64,000 nucleotides of DNA from Gymnodinialimonas ulvae (GCF_037543845.1 NZ_JBBIFX010000001.1:1860001-1924000), one strand, 5' to 3'. Numbered from the stretch's first letter, positions 7,926-16,737 are shown. Made by a program: numbers and translations. The notes: generated by a model from the letters alone, not told the origin.

Positions 7926-8177
7926 TCATTGCGCGCGCTCCATCCAGTCCACCTTGGCCGTCGCATCGGCCACTGCGGCATCTTCCGATGCAAAGCCCTC
8001 CGCGCCAAGCCCCAGGTAACGCCATCCATGGCTGTCCTCGGGATCGCGACGACATTCCGCCCAGGAAAACAGCCCCTCCGCGTGGCGGCGCACATCCACG
8101 CAGCGCTGGCCGGACCAATCCTCGATCGACTGCACGACAACCGGTTTTCTCGCGCGCCCTTCTTCCACTGGTTTCAA
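7926..8177 (-). CDS. Small conserved hypothetical protein in the rib cluster
   Basis: About 83 residues, with a coherent core (PVVVQSIEDWSGQRCVDV, EGLFSWAECRRDPEDSHGWRYLG). The in-frame ATG at 8309 would add an Arg/Ser-rich leader that overlaps ribE and is not convincing. I place the start at a TTG at 8177, with an AGACAGG ribosome-binding-like sequence upstream; a GTG slightly downstream is the alternative. It has two Cys and many Trp/Asp/Glu. It ends 12 bp before the next gene, suggesting co-transcription. Function unknown. Confidence 0.55.
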   Translation of the reverse strand: MKPVEEGRARKPVVVQSIEDWSGQRCVDVRRHAEGLFSWAECRRDPEDSHGWRYLGLGAEGFASEDAAVADATAKVDWMERAQ

Positions 8178-8283
8178 ATACCTGTCTTCTGACCGTGCCC
8201 CGATGCCGAACACCTGCCGATCAGGCGCCCCGCGGGACGGCGGGAGGGGCGATGTGCCGTGGCACGAGCGTCTCCCACCGGCC

Positions 8284-8871
8284 TCATTGCCACTCCTGCA
8301 GGCGCGCAACGTAGCGGGCCAGGGTGTCGATCTCCAGGTTCACGGGATCGCCCACCTTTGCCCGCCCCCAGGACGTCACGGCCTTGGTGTGCGGGATGAT
8401 GTTCACCCCGAAGGTCGCACCGTCGACCTCGTTGACCGTCAACGACGTCCCGTCCAGCGCCACCGAGCCTTTCGGCGCAATGAACCGCGCCAGCGCATCG
8501 GGCGCGCGAAACGTGAATCGCGTGCTGTCGCCCTCGTCCTGCATCGCCACGATCTCGGCCACGCCATCGACATGGCCCGACACAAGATGCCCGCCCAATT
8601 CGTCGCCCACCTTCAACGCCCGCTCCAGGTTCAGGCGGCTGCCCTCGGCCCAGGTTCCGATGTTGGTTTTCGACACGCTTTCCGCCGATATATCCACATC
8701 GAACCAATCCGCGCCCATCGACACCACCGTCAGGCACACGCCATTGCACGCGATGGAAGCGCCCAGATCGACGCTTGCCATATCATACGCCGTGCCGATC
8801 CGCGCCCTCAGATCGCCGCGGTCCTCAAGGCTGCGGACGGTGCCAAGGTCGGTGATGATGCCGGTGAACAT
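8284..8871 (-). CDS. ribE: Riboflavin synthase, alpha chain
   Basis: A 195-residue riboflavin synthase, which dismutates two lumazines to riboflavin. The start at 8871 follows AAGGAGAAA, and the N-terminus MFTGIITDLGTV is the family hallmark. The two beta-barrel halves are visible: ASIACNGVCLTVV in the first, then LGGHLVSGHVDGVA, and SVALDGTSLTVNEVDG in the second. It is the first gene of the ribE-ribB-ribH-nusB run. The plus-strand capsule gene kpsS diverges from it. Confidence 0.95.
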   Translation of the reverse strand: MFTGIITDLGTVRSLEDRGDLRARIGTAYDMASVDLGASIACNGVCLTVVSMGADWFDVDISAESVSKTNIGTWAEGSRLNLERALKVGDELGGHLVSGHVDGVAEIVAMQDEGDSTRFTFRAPDALARFIAPKGSVALDGTSLTVNEVDGATFGVNIIPHTKAVTSWGRAKVGDPVNLEIDTLARYVARLQEWQ

Positions 8872-8977
8872 AGGCTTTCTCCTTCGTGTGGCCCCTCTAT
8901 CGCGCGGACCGCCCCCATGGTCCAGAGCGCAGGCGTTCAGGGCTGCACGACACGCGCTCGGCTTTTTCGATCCAATC

Positions 8978-9024
8978 CTTTTGATTTTGTTAACCAAACC
9001 TCGCTAAATAGCGCCAATCAAAAG
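8978..9024 (+). promoter_or_regulatory. Nested inverted repeat and promoter-like elements before kpsS
   Basis: CTTTTGATT (8978-8986) and AATCAAAAG (9016-9024) are perfect inverted repeats. Between them CGCTA-AA-TAGCG (9002-9013) forms a second one. Two readings are possible. As RNA, the outer stem would bury the AAAAGAG that could act as ribosome binding site for kpsS (ATG at 9037). As DNA, TTGATT (8981) and TAAATA (9005) are spaced like -35 and -10 elements, and the arms would be operator sites. Confidence 0.45.
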
Positions 9025-9036
9025 AGCGATCTTTCC

Positions 9037-10326
9037 ATGGTCCACAGCCACAGCCACCGCACGTTTCTGTTTCTTCAAGGCCCGCACGGGCCGTTCTTTC
9101 ACGGGTTGGCGCAGATGTTGCGGGCGGCGGGCGGCACGGTTTGGCGTGTCGGCTTCAACCGTGGCGATCAGGCGTTCTGGCCCGACCGCGCCAGCTATAT
9201 CCCGTTTCGCGACCGGGCCGAGGCATGGGACGCGTGCATCGCGCGATTGCTCGACGAGAAAGCCATCACCGATCTGGTGCTCTACGGCGACACGCGCCCG
9301 GTCCATGCCCGGGCAATCGCACAAGCCAAGGCCCGCGGCCTCACCGTCCATGTGTTCGAGGAAGGCTACCTGCGCCCCTATTGGGTGAGCTATGAACGCG
9401 GCGGCGCCAACGGCCATTCGCGCCTGATGCAGACCTCCGTGGATCAGATGCGCGTGGCGCTGGCCGACCATGACCGCGACCTGCCCGATGCGCCCGCGCG
9501 CTGGGGCGACATGCGCCAGCACGTCTTCTACGGCGCGGTCTACCATGGCTTCGTGCTTCTGGCGAACCGGGCTTATGCACATTTCCGACCGCATCGCGCA
9601 TTGAGCGTGCGCGACGAATTCCTCCTTTATCTGCGCCGCCTTGCCCTGATGCCGCTGTTCTGGCTCGACCGGGTGCTGGCGACATACCGGATCAAGACCG
9701 GCGGCTTTCCCTATCACCTGGCGCTGCTGCAACTGGCCCATGACGCGAGCTTTCGCGACCACGGCCCCTTTGACAGCATGGCGGAGTTCCTCGACGCCGT
9801 GATCGCGGGCTTTGCCGATGGCGCGCCGCCGCATCATCACCTCGTGTTCAAGGCGCATCCGTTGGAAGATGGCCGCACGCCGATGCGCGCCGACATCCGC
9901 CGCATTGCGCGCGCCCACGCGGTGGAGGAGCGCGTGCATTACCTGCGCGGTGGCAAACTGGCGCGCCTGCTTGATGACGCGCGCTCGGCGGTGACGGTAA
10001 ACTCCACCGCAGCCCAACAGGCGCTGTGGCGCGGACTGCCGCTCAAGGCCGTCGGGCAGGCCGTCTACCTCAAGCCCGAGTTTGTCTCGGATCAGCCGAT
10101 GGCCGCATTTTTCCAAGACCCGACCCGTCCCGACAGCCGCGCTTACCGTGATTACCGCCGTTACCTGTTGGAGACCTCGCAGATCGCCGGCAGCTTCTAT
10201 TCGTTGAAAGGGCGGCGGCAATTGCTGCGCCAAGTGGTCGATATCATGCTTTCGGCGGACGATCCGTATGACGCGCTCGATGCGGGCAGACCGGCACCAA
10301 GGCAACACTTGTCCGTGGTAAGATGA
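9037..10326 (+). CDS. kpsS: Capsular polysaccharide Kdo-linker glycosyltransferase KpsS
   Basis: A 429-residue KpsS-type protein. In group 2 capsule systems KpsS adds the first beta-Kdo to phosphatidylglycerol, making the lipid anchor. Family features: RTFLFLQGPHGPFFHGLAQML at the N-terminus, VLYGDTRPVHARAIAQAKARG, VHVFEEGYLRPYWVS, and the C-terminal HHLVFKAHPLEDG and TVNSTAAQQALWRGLPLKAVG (CMP-Kdo site region). The start at 9037 is the first ATG giving the family N-terminus. It leads a plus-strand cassette with the export lipoprotein and kpsC. Confidence 0.9.
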   Translation: MVHSHSHRTFLFLQGPHGPFFHGLAQMLRAAGGTVWRVGFNRGDQAFWPDRASYIPFRDRAEAWDACIARLLDEKAITDLVLYGDTRPVHARAIAQAKARGLTVHVFEEGYLRPYWVSYERGGANGHSRLMQTSVDQMRVALADHDRDLPDAPARWGDMRQHVFYGAVYHGFVLLANRAYAHFRPHRALSVRDEFLLYLRRLALMPLFWLDRVLATYRIKTGGFPYHLALLQLAHDASFRDHGPFDSMAEFLDAVIAGFADGAPPHHHLVFKAHPLEDGRTPMRADIRRIARAHAVEERVHYLRGGKLARLLDDARSAVTVNSTAAQQALWRGLPLKAVGQAVYLKPEFVSDQPMAAFFQDPTRPDSRAYRDYRRYLLETSQIAGSFYSLKGRRQLLRQVVDIMLSADDPYDALDAGRPAPRQHLSVVR

Positions 10327-10437
10327 TCGGGGGCTTTTCCGGCGGATCGGTTTTCGTTAACGTCATGCGCAATGCACGGCAAAAAGCACGTGCAATAACA
10401 AGATACTGAGGCAGTTTCAGGCTAAAGGAGCCATCCC

Positions 10438-11595
10438 GTGACCATTTCGGCTTCCCGGATCGCGCGCATCGGCGCGCTTGTCACCTGTGTGGCATTGGTA
10501 GGGGCGTGTGACGTTCTGTCCCGCGTTCTTCCTTCCGCAGGTCCCACCCGCAATCAACTCTACGCTGGCTCCGTCCAACGCGATGGCGACGCTTTCGTTG
10601 TCGAAGTGAACCAGCGTGTGACCGTCGCGACCTCGGTCGTGCCCGCACTTGGCTTTCCCGCGGAACTGATCAACGCCGGGGTGTCCAACACGGATATCAT
10701 TCAGACCGGCGATATGATCACGCTGACGGTGTATGAAAACGTCTCCGACGGTCTTCTGGCCGGGGAAGGGCGCAACGTCAGCCAGCTGACCACGCTTCAG
10801 GTCGACAATTCCGGCATGATCTTCATCCCCTATGCGGGCAGCATCCGCGCCGCCGGCAACACGCCCGAGCAATTGCGCGAGATCATCACCCGTAACCTCG
10901 ACGAACAAACCCCCGATCCGCAGGTCATCGTGACCCGCGAAGAAGGCGACGGTTCGACCGTTGTGGTCACCGGTGATGTGGCCGCGACCGGCATCTTCCC
11001 CCTCGAACAGCCCACCCGCACCCTGTCGGGCATGCTGGCGGCGGCGGGTGGCACCACGGCGCCCACCGATATCTCCCGCGTCACCGTTGTACGCGGCGGG
11101 CACAGCGGCACCGTCTGGTATGACGACATCTTCCGCGATCCACGTGTCGACATTGCCCTGCGCGGGAATGATCGCATTCTGGTCGAGAACGACAGCCGTC
11201 GGTTCACCGCCCTTGGCGCGACGGGGGCCCAAACCATCGTGCCTTTCGATGAGCAGGTGATTTCGGCCATCGACGCCATCGCTTCGGTCGGCGGGCTCAA
11301 CCCCGCACTCGCCGATCCCACCGGTGTCTTCGTTCTGCGCAACGAGCCCGAGGAACTCGCCCGGCTGGTGCTGGGTCGCGACGATCTGATCGGCGCGCAG
11401 CGCATGATCTATGTGCTCGACCTGACGGCGCCCACGGGCATGTTCGAAGCCCGCGATTTCATCATTCGTGATGGCGACACGGTCTATGTCACATCGGCCC
11501 CGATCACGCAGTTCAACAGCGCGATTTCGGCTCTGACCGGCACGCTCAGCTCGGCCGCGGCCATTGCGGACATCGCCGACGGCTCGACCGACTGA
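10438..11595 (+). CDS. Polysaccharide export outer-membrane lipoprotein (Wza/KpsD type)
   Basis: A 385-residue protein with a GTG start behind AAAGGAG. It carries a lipoprotein signal (CVALVGAC, lipobox LVGAC), so Cys about 22 would be lipidated. The poly-export domain follows (IQTGDMITLTVYENVSDGLLAGEGRNVSQLTTLQVDNSGMIFIPYAGSIRA). Two SLBB-like domains come next (QVIVTREEGDGSTVVVTGDVAATGIFPLEQ; TLSGMLAAAGG). The C-terminus is short and lacks a long Wza-style helix. Set between kpsS and kpsC, it is the likely outer-membrane channel for the capsule. Inner-membrane ABC genes (kpsM/T/E) are not in the window. Confidence 0.88.
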   Translation: MTISASRIARIGALVTCVALVGACDVLSRVLPSAGPTRNQLYAGSVQRDGDAFVVEVNQRVTVATSVVPALGFPAELINAGVSNTDIIQTGDMITLTVYENVSDGLLAGEGRNVSQLTTLQVDNSGMIFIPYAGSIRAAGNTPEQLREIITRNLDEQTPDPQVIVTREEGDGSTVVVTGDVAATGIFPLEQPTRTLSGMLAAAGGTTAPTDISRVTVVRGGHSGTVWYDDIFRDPRVDIALRGNDRILVENDSRRFTALGATGAQTIVPFDEQVISAIDAIASVGGLNPALADPTGVFVLRNEPEELARLVLGRDDLIGAQRMIYVLDLTAPTGMFEARDFIIRDGDTVYVTSAPITQFNSAISALTGTLSSAAAIADIADGSTD

Positions 11596-11599
11596 CCCA

Positions 11600-13645
11600 A
11601 TGGAAACGCCCGGGCGAGATAACCCGCGCCGGGCGTTTCACTTCAACACCGGCTTTCTGACCAACACCCGCGTGCGGCGCATCCTGTCGCTTGCGGGCTA
11701 CGATCTGCGTCTTGGCAAACCGACGCCCGGCGACGACGTGATCGTCTGGGGCCACTCGCCCTATGCCCCGCGCGGCGCGGCCATGGCCGCGGCCACCGGT
11801 GCCGCGCTGGTCCGTGTCGAAGATGCCTTTCTCCGATCGCTGTTTCCGGGCCGCTCGGGCGAGCCGCCGCTTGGCCTCGTGATCGACCGGAGCGGGATGT
11901 ATTTCGATGCCTCCCGCCCGTCCGATCTGGAAAGCCTGCTGGCGACGCATCCGCTCGATGACACCGCGTTGCTCAACCGCGCCCGCGATGTAAGCGCGCG
12001 CATGACCCACGGGCACATCTCGAAATACGCCGCCAGTGATCCCGCCCTGCCCGGCCCGGACCCTGCCGGTTACGTGCTCGTGATCGACCAGACGCGCGAC
12101 GACGCCTCCATCGCTCTGGGCCAAGCCACGCCCGACAGTTTCGCCGAGGCGCTGACCTGGGCGCGCGAGGATCATCCCGATGCGAAAATCGTCATCAAGA
12201 CCCATCCCGAAACTCGCGATGGCCACCGCGCCGGCCATTTCGACGCGGACGGATTACCGCCGAATGTGGTGCTCGATGATCGCCCCGCCTCGCTCTGGAC
12301 GTTGTTTGAAGGCGCGCGCGCAGTCTATTGCGTGACCTCCGGCGCGGGGTTCGAGGCCATTCTCGCCGGTCACAAGCCGGTCGTTTTTGGCGTGCCTTTC
12401 TACGCCGGATGGGGTCTGACCGATGATCGCCGCCCCGTGCCCGCGCGCCGCCAACGGATCCTGACGCGCGCGCAACTGGTCGCCGCCGCCCTGATCCTCT
12501 ACCCCACCTGGTATGATCCCTACCGCGACCGGTTGGGCACGGTCGAAGACGTGCTCGGCGCGCTTGAGGCCCAAGTGTGTGCCTGGCGGCAAGACCACAA
12601 CGGACAAATCGCACTCGGCATGCGCAGCTGGAAAAAGGGCCATCTGCGGCGATTTTTCGGCCAATACGGCAAGCTGGAGTTCGAAGATCAACCGTTCCGC
12701 GCCGCCCGAGACGGACGCAGCGTCATGGTCTGGGCCGGGCGCGAGACGCCCGAGCTGCGCGAGACCTGTCACGCGGCGGGGCGTGCATTGCGGCGCGTCG
12801 AGGACGGTTTCCTGCGCTCATGCGGCCTTGGCGCAGAGCTTGTGCCGCCCCTCTCGCTGGTGACGGACAGCCGCGGCATCTACTACGATCCAACCCGCGA
12901 AAGTGACCTTGAACACCTGATCGCTGCGGCGGCCAATCTGCCCACCGCGCGGCTCGACCGGGCCGAGCGTCTGATCGAGGCGCTGCGGCGTTCCGGCGTG
13001 ACCAAATACAATCTTGAACGTGCCGGTCTCCCCGATGATCTACCCAGTGGGATCGACGTCATTCTGGTGCCTGGGCAGGTCGAAGACGACGCCTCCATCC
13101 GCCTCGGCGCGGGCGACGTCGCCACCAACGAAGCGCTCCTGCAAACGGCCCGGCAGCTCTTCCCGAAGGCTCATCTGATCTACAAGCCCCACCCCGATGT
13201 GGAGGCCGGTCTGCGCCCCGGCGTCTTGCCCGACCCGGCGCGCGCGATGGCCGATCATATCGCCGATAGAACCAATGCCGAGGCGCTCCTGTCCGTCGCC
13301 GACCATGTGGTGACCATGACCTCCACCATGGGGTTCGAGGCCCTGATCCGCGGCCTGCCGGTGACAACCCTCGGCGCGCCGTTCTACGCCGGCTGGGGCC
13401 TCACAACCGACCTCGGCAGCCCCCCATCGCGACGCATCGCGCGGCCATCCCTTGCCGCGTTGGTCCATGCCGCCCTGATCGCCTATCCGCGCTACGTCGA
13501 CCCCGTGACGGGGCTTGCCTGCCCGGTCGAAATCGCCGTGGAGCGGCTTGCACAAGGCGAAGACCTGCCCCGCAAACCAACCCTGCGCGCCTTGGCGAAG
13601 GTACAGGGCTGGCTGTCGGGGCAAAGTTGGATTTGGCGCAGGTAA
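11600..13645 (+). CDS. kpsC: Dual Kdo transferase KpsC
   Basis: A 681-residue KpsC made of two homologous halves. Each half has a matching set of motifs: VIVWGHSPYAPRG versus VMVWAGRETPELR; RVEDAFLRSLFPG versus RVEDGFLRSCGLG; GLVIDRSGMYFDASRPSDLE versus SLVTDSRGIYYDPTRESDLE; KIVIKTHPE versus HLIYKPHPD. Each also ends in a near-identical PFYAGWGLT. In the family each half is a beta-Kdo transferase, and together they extend the poly-Kdo linker. The ATG at 11600 lies 4 bp after the previous stop, so translation is probably coupled. Confidence 0.92.
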   Translation: METPGRDNPRRAFHFNTGFLTNTRVRRILSLAGYDLRLGKPTPGDDVIVWGHSPYAPRGAAMAAATGAALVRVEDAFLRSLFPGRSGEPPLGLVIDRSGMYFDASRPSDLESLLATHPLDDTALLNRARDVSARMTHGHISKYAASDPALPGPDPAGYVLVIDQTRDDASIALGQATPDSFAEALTWAREDHPDAKIVIKTHPETRDGHRAGHFDADGLPPNVVLDDRPASLWTLFEGARAVYCVTSGAGFEAILAGHKPVVFGVPFYAGWGLTDDRRPVPARRQRILTRAQLVAAALILYPTWYDPYRDRLGTVEDVLGALEAQVCAWRQDHNGQIALGMRSWKKGHLRRFFGQYGKLEFEDQPFRAARDGRSVMVWAGRETPELRETCHAAGRALRRVEDGFLRSCGLGAELVPPLSLVTDSRGIYYDPTRESDLEHLIAAAANLPTARLDRAERLIEALRRSGVTKYNLERAGLPDDLPSGIDVILVPGQVEDDASIRLGAGDVATNEALLQTARQLFPKAHLIYKPHPDVEAGLRPGVLPDPARAMADHIADRTNAEALLSVADHVVTMTSTMGFEALIRGLPVTTLGAPFYAGWGLTTDLGSPPSRRIARPSLAALVHAALIAYPRYVDPVTGLACPVEIAVERLAQGEDLPRKPTLRALAKVQGWLSGQSWIWRR

Positions 13646-13684
13646 CTTATACTTTCGCGACACGACAAGACGCTATCAACAGAC

Positions 13685-13693
13685 TTATCCACA
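13685..13693. promoter_or_regulatory. Consensus DnaA box between kpsC and ribD
   Basis: TTATCCACA, an exact match to the strict DnaA 9-mer, lies in the short gap between convergent kpsC and ribD. A second identical box followed by the same GG lies 1.7 kb away upstream of nrdR. Confidence 0.5.
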
Positions 13694-13714
13694 GGATAGC
13701 CGCGTTAATCGAAC

Positions 13715-14809
13715 CTACTCGTCGATACGCCTCCAAAGAGCCAACCCGTCTTCCCCAACCCGCTCGACGCTGCGAAGCGCGAATTTCGGCGCCTCGGACA
13801 AGCGCGCGATCCCCATGGCACCGACCGCTGGCACACCCTCCGCGCCCAGGGCCAGACCGCCGTTGAAGACCGCAAGATCATCCACCACATCCGCCGACAA
13901 AAGCGCCGCCGCCAGCGTCCCGCCGCCTTCGCAGAACACCCGCGTCAGGCCCGCGTCTCCAAGCCGCGCCATGGCCGCGGCAAGGTCGATCTGCCCGCCC
14001 GGCCCGGTCGCCACTTCGATCAGACGCGCACCGCGCTCGATCCACGCCGCCCGCGCGGCCTTCGGCGCATCCGGCCCGTGCAATAACCACACCGGCACCT
14101 CTCGCGCCGTGCGCCCCAACTGGCCGCCCAAAGGCAGGTCCAGCCGCCGCGACAGCACCACGCGCACCGGCTGATGCGCCACCCCCATGCCCCGCACCGT
14201 AAGCCCCGGATCATCGGCCCGCGCCGTGCCCGCACCAACCATCACCGCGTCGTGGCGCATCCGCATCGCATGGACCCGTCGCCGCGCCTGCGGCCCGGTG
14301 ATCCACTGGCTCTCGCCGCTGGCCGTCGCGATGCGCCCATCGACCGATGTTGCCAGCTTCAGCGTCAGCATCGGTCGCCCGGCACGCAGCGTGGTCAAAA
14401 ATCCTTGATGATCCGCCTCAGCCGCCGCGCGCAGCACGCCTTCGACCACCTCGATCCCGGCGGCCCGCAACCGCGCGGCCCCGCCGCCGGCAACCGGGTT
14501 CGGATCGTGCGCCGCAATCACAACCCGCGCCACGCCCGCGGCGATCAACGCCTCGGTGCATGGCCCACTCTGCCCCTGGTGACTGCACGGCTCCAACGTG
14601 ACATAGGCCGTCGCTCCGTGTGCCAACCCCCCGGCTTGGCGCAGCGCGACCACCTCCGCGTGGGGCCGCCCGCCCGGCGCGGTCGATCCGCGCCCGACAA
14701 CCCGGCCCTCGCGCACGAGAACACAGCCCACCGCCGGGTTGGGCCAGGTCCGGCCCAATCCCCGCGCGCCGAGGGAAAGCGCCAGACGCATCCAGCGCGT
14801 GTCCTCCAT
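13715..14809 (-). CDS. ribD: Bifunctional riboflavin deaminase/reductase RibD
   Basis: A 364-residue RibD. The N-terminal deaminase has the zinc site HAEVVALRQAG with YVTLEPCSHQGQSGPCTEALI (His, Glu, two Cys). The C-terminal reductase follows from about residue 145 (PMLTLKLATSVDGRIATASGESQWITG; HDAVMVGAGTARADDPGLTVR). It carries out two successive steps on the GTP-derived pyrimidine. It starts 2 bp after the nrdR stop, so the pair is one transcript. The rest of the rib genes are about 5 kb away on the same strand, beyond the capsule cassette. Confidence 0.95.
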   Translation of the reverse strand: MEDTRWMRLALSLGARGLGRTWPNPAVGCVLVREGRVVGRGSTAPGGRPHAEVVALRQAGGLAHGATAYVTLEPCSHQGQSGPCTEALIAAGVARVVIAAHDPNPVAGGGAARLRAAGIEVVEGVLRAAAEADHQGFLTTLRAGRPMLTLKLATSVDGRIATASGESQWITGPQARRRVHAMRMRHDAVMVGAGTARADDPGLTVRGMGVAHQPVRVVLSRRLDLPLGGQLGRTAREVPVWLLHGPDAPKAARAAWIERGARLIEVATGPGGQIDLAAAMARLGDAGLTRVFCEGGGTLAAALLSADVVDDLAVFNGGLALGAEGVPAVGAMGIARLSEAPKFALRSVERVGEDGLALWRRIDE

Positions 14810-14810
14810 G

Positions 14811-15281
14811 TCAGCTATCGGTCACGGAACTCGGCGGGCGCAATTCGGACAGGAAGTCCTCAAAATCGCCAGTCGCCTGAAAGTTCTTGTAAACACTCGC
14901 AAATCGCACGTATGCGACGGTGTCGATCGCGGCCAGACGCTCCATCACAATCTCGCCGATCACCTTGGAGTTGATGTCGGTCTCGCCCATGCTTTCCAGT
15001 CGCCGCACGATGCCCGAGATCATCTGATCGACGCGCTCTGGCTCCACCGGGCGCTTCTGCAGCGCAATCCGGATCGAGCGTTCCAACTTGTCGCGATCGA
15101 AATCCTCGCGCTTGCCGTTGGTCTTGATCACCACGAGATCGCGCAATTGCACGCGCTCATAGGTGGTGAAGCGTCCCGCGCAGGCCGGGCAAAACCGCCG
15201 CCGCCGGATCGCGACGTGATCCTCGGCGGGCCGCGAATCCTTCACCTGGGTGTCTACATTTCCGCAAAATGGGCAGCGCAT
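14811..15281 (-). CDS. nrdR: Transcriptional repressor NrdR
   Basis: A 156-residue NrdR, the nucleotide-sensing repressor of ribonucleotide reductase genes. The zinc ribbon is MRCPFCGNVDTQVKDSR with RRRFCPACAGRFTTYE. The ATP-cone follows (VIKTNGKREDFDRDKLERSI, ending near residue 140 with AYVRFASVYKNF). It is the first gene of nrdR-ribD. The upstream region carries a consensus DnaA box (15355-15363), which is notable because DnaA and NrdR both control nucleotide-reductase genes in some bacteria. Confidence 0.96.
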   Translation of the reverse strand: MRCPFCGNVDTQVKDSRPAEDHVAIRRRRFCPACAGRFTTYERVQLRDLVVIKTNGKREDFDRDKLERSIRIALQKRPVEPERVDQMISGIVRRLESMGETDINSKVIGEIVMERLAAIDTVAYVRFASVYKNFQATGDFEDFLSELRPPSSVTDS

Positions 15282-15354
15282 GGCCGCGCCCTCCTGTCTC
15301 TATCGCGCGAAGGGAGCCTTTGCGCCTGCCTCTGACCTTGGGGCTCATGCCCTC

Positions 15355-15363
15355 TTATCCACA
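15355..15363. promoter_or_regulatory. Consensus DnaA box upstream of nrdR
   Basis: TTATCCACA, an exact DnaA box, lies 74 bp upstream of the nrdR start. On the minus strand it is followed upstream by TATAGT (15368-15373), which could be the -10 element of the nrdR promoter, so DnaA could affect nrdR transcription. Confidence 0.5.
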
Positions 15364-15448
15364 GGTACTATACGCAGGCCCCAGCGCCTTGGGTAGGGGC
15401 CTTGTCGCGCCACAGCATCTAGGTGTTGCAAGGACGCCCCGCCGCCCC

Positions 15449-15865
15449 TCAAAGCCCAGAAAATGCAGCCGCCACGCGCCTTTGATGCGGCGCATCCCGG
15501 TGCTCAAACAGGTAAATCCCCTGCCACATACCAAGACGCATCCGCCCGCCCGCGACCGGGATCTGCAACGACACCGGCAACACGGCCGCCTTGATATGGG
15601 CCGGCATGTCATCGGGCCCTTCGGCCACATGGGTCAGCCACGCCATCGCCGGATCATCGCCGCGCGGCACGAACCGCTCGAAGAACCGACGCAAATCCAC
15701 CTGCACATCGGGATCCGCGTTTTCCTGGATCAACAAAGACGCGGAGGTATGCCGGACCATCAACGTCAAAACCCCGTCGCCGCCCCCGGACAGCCACCGC
15801 GCCACGTCGTCGGTGAACGCGTACAAGCCCGCACCCCGGGTTGAGATCTCGAACTCCGTTTGCAT
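15449..15865 (-). CDS. yjbQ: YjbQ/UPF0047 family protein
   Basis: A 138-residue UPF0047 protein. Hallmarks are GVLTLMVRHTSASLLIQENADPDVQVDLRRFFERFVP and GPDDMPAHIKAAVLPVSLQIPVAGGRMRLGMWQGIYLFEHRD. Conserved His residues (HTSAS, DDMPAHIK, FEHRD) form the metal-like site of the family. The E. coli member has weak thiamine-phosphate synthase activity; the true role is not settled. It stands alone. Confidence 0.9.
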   Translation of the reverse strand: MQTEFEISTRGAGLYAFTDDVARWLSGGGDGVLTLMVRHTSASLLIQENADPDVQVDLRRFFERFVPRGDDPAMAWLTHVAEGPDDMPAHIKAAVLPVSLQIPVAGGRMRLGMWQGIYLFEHRDAPHQRRVAAAFSGL

Positions 15866-16003
15866 TACGGCTTCCTTGTTTCAAAAATACTCAAAAATCC
15901 GCCCTCACACCCCGCGCGCGCCGCCCGCGATGCCGTGCGCCTGACCAGACGCCCCGCCCGAGCGCCCCCGGCGCGAGACAAACGCACACGCGCCAGCGTT
16001 CCT

Positions 16004-16663
16004 TTAGCCCGAAGGTGCCACATCGCGCCCCGCGTCACTCAACCGATAGACCCCGACTGCAACCTTTTCGAACCAGCCGTAATGATTGTCGCGCATGATC
16101 GTCGTGGCCCGCGCCACACCGGTCGATTTCGCAACCTCTGCCCCGCGCGCCTCGCCGGCCAGCGCCAGAAACTCCGCACAAAGCGTTGCCTCCTGCCGGT
16201 AGGCCGTCACGCGCGCCCCGGCCAGGCCGCCCAAATTCGGGTCGCCGTCGCGCCGCTCGAATTCGCTCAGGATCGCGCGCGTTTTTCGGGCCACCTTGCG
16301 CGGCGCGTAAGGCCCCGGGTCGCAATGCACCTCCACCGCGCCAGTCTCCATCCGCACACTCAACAGCCCCAGCCCCAACCGGCGGGCCAGTTTCACATTC
16401 TCACGGACCGCCTTCATCCATGGCCGCCCCTTGCCCCGCGCCACGCAGACATAGACGCAATCGCAGACCGCCAGCCGCGCAATCCCCTGATGAAACAACG
16501 CCAGCGAAAACCGCGTCTTCAACTCCACCACCACCATCTCCCCCGCGGCCTGCTCTCCCCCGCGCAGGCCCACGACATCCGCCGGGCCGATCTCGCCCTT
16601 CACCTCATAGCCCTGCGCTTCGAGGAACGCCTTGACCGGCGGATATAGATCGCTCTCTTTCAT
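16004..16663 (-). CDS. DUF2161 family putative PD-(D/E)XK nuclease-fold protein
   Basis: A 219-residue protein. The start at 16663 (MKESDLYPPVKAFLEAQGY) matches the family N-terminus; upstream in-frame codons would run into low-complexity sequence. The nuclease-fold core is visible: YEVKGEIGPADVVGLRG (Asp), then GEMVVVELKTRFS (Glu-x-Lys). The C-terminal half has a winged-helix look (AEVAKSTGVARATTIMRDNHYGWFEKVAVGVYRLSDAG). Its biological role is unknown. It sits alone between yjbQ and rpmB. Confidence 0.85.
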   Translation of the reverse strand: MKESDLYPPVKAFLEAQGYEVKGEIGPADVVGLRGGEQAAGEMVVVELKTRFSLALFHQGIARLAVCDCVYVCVARGKGRPWMKAVRENVKLARRLGLGLLSVRMETGAVEVHCDPGPYAPRKVARKTRAILSEFERRDGDPNLGGLAGARVTAYRQEATLCAEFLALAGEARGAEVAKSTGVARATTIMRDNHYGWFEKVAVGVYRLSDAGRDVAPSG

Positions 16664-16737
16664 CACCGACCAACCTACGCGGCAAAACCCCGTCCGTGAA
16701 TCCCCCCAATATCCCCCGCGCCGCGCCGATTCCGCGG

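Noticed and set aside
6057..8192. 711-residue plus-strand open frame opposite ribB
   Set aside because: It covers ribB and small genes on the other strand. It has no domain and mirrors their composition.
8872..9036. FMN riboswitch upstream of ribE or kpsS
   Set aside because: No RFN-element conserved core could be seen. The structure here is a simple nested inverted repeat.
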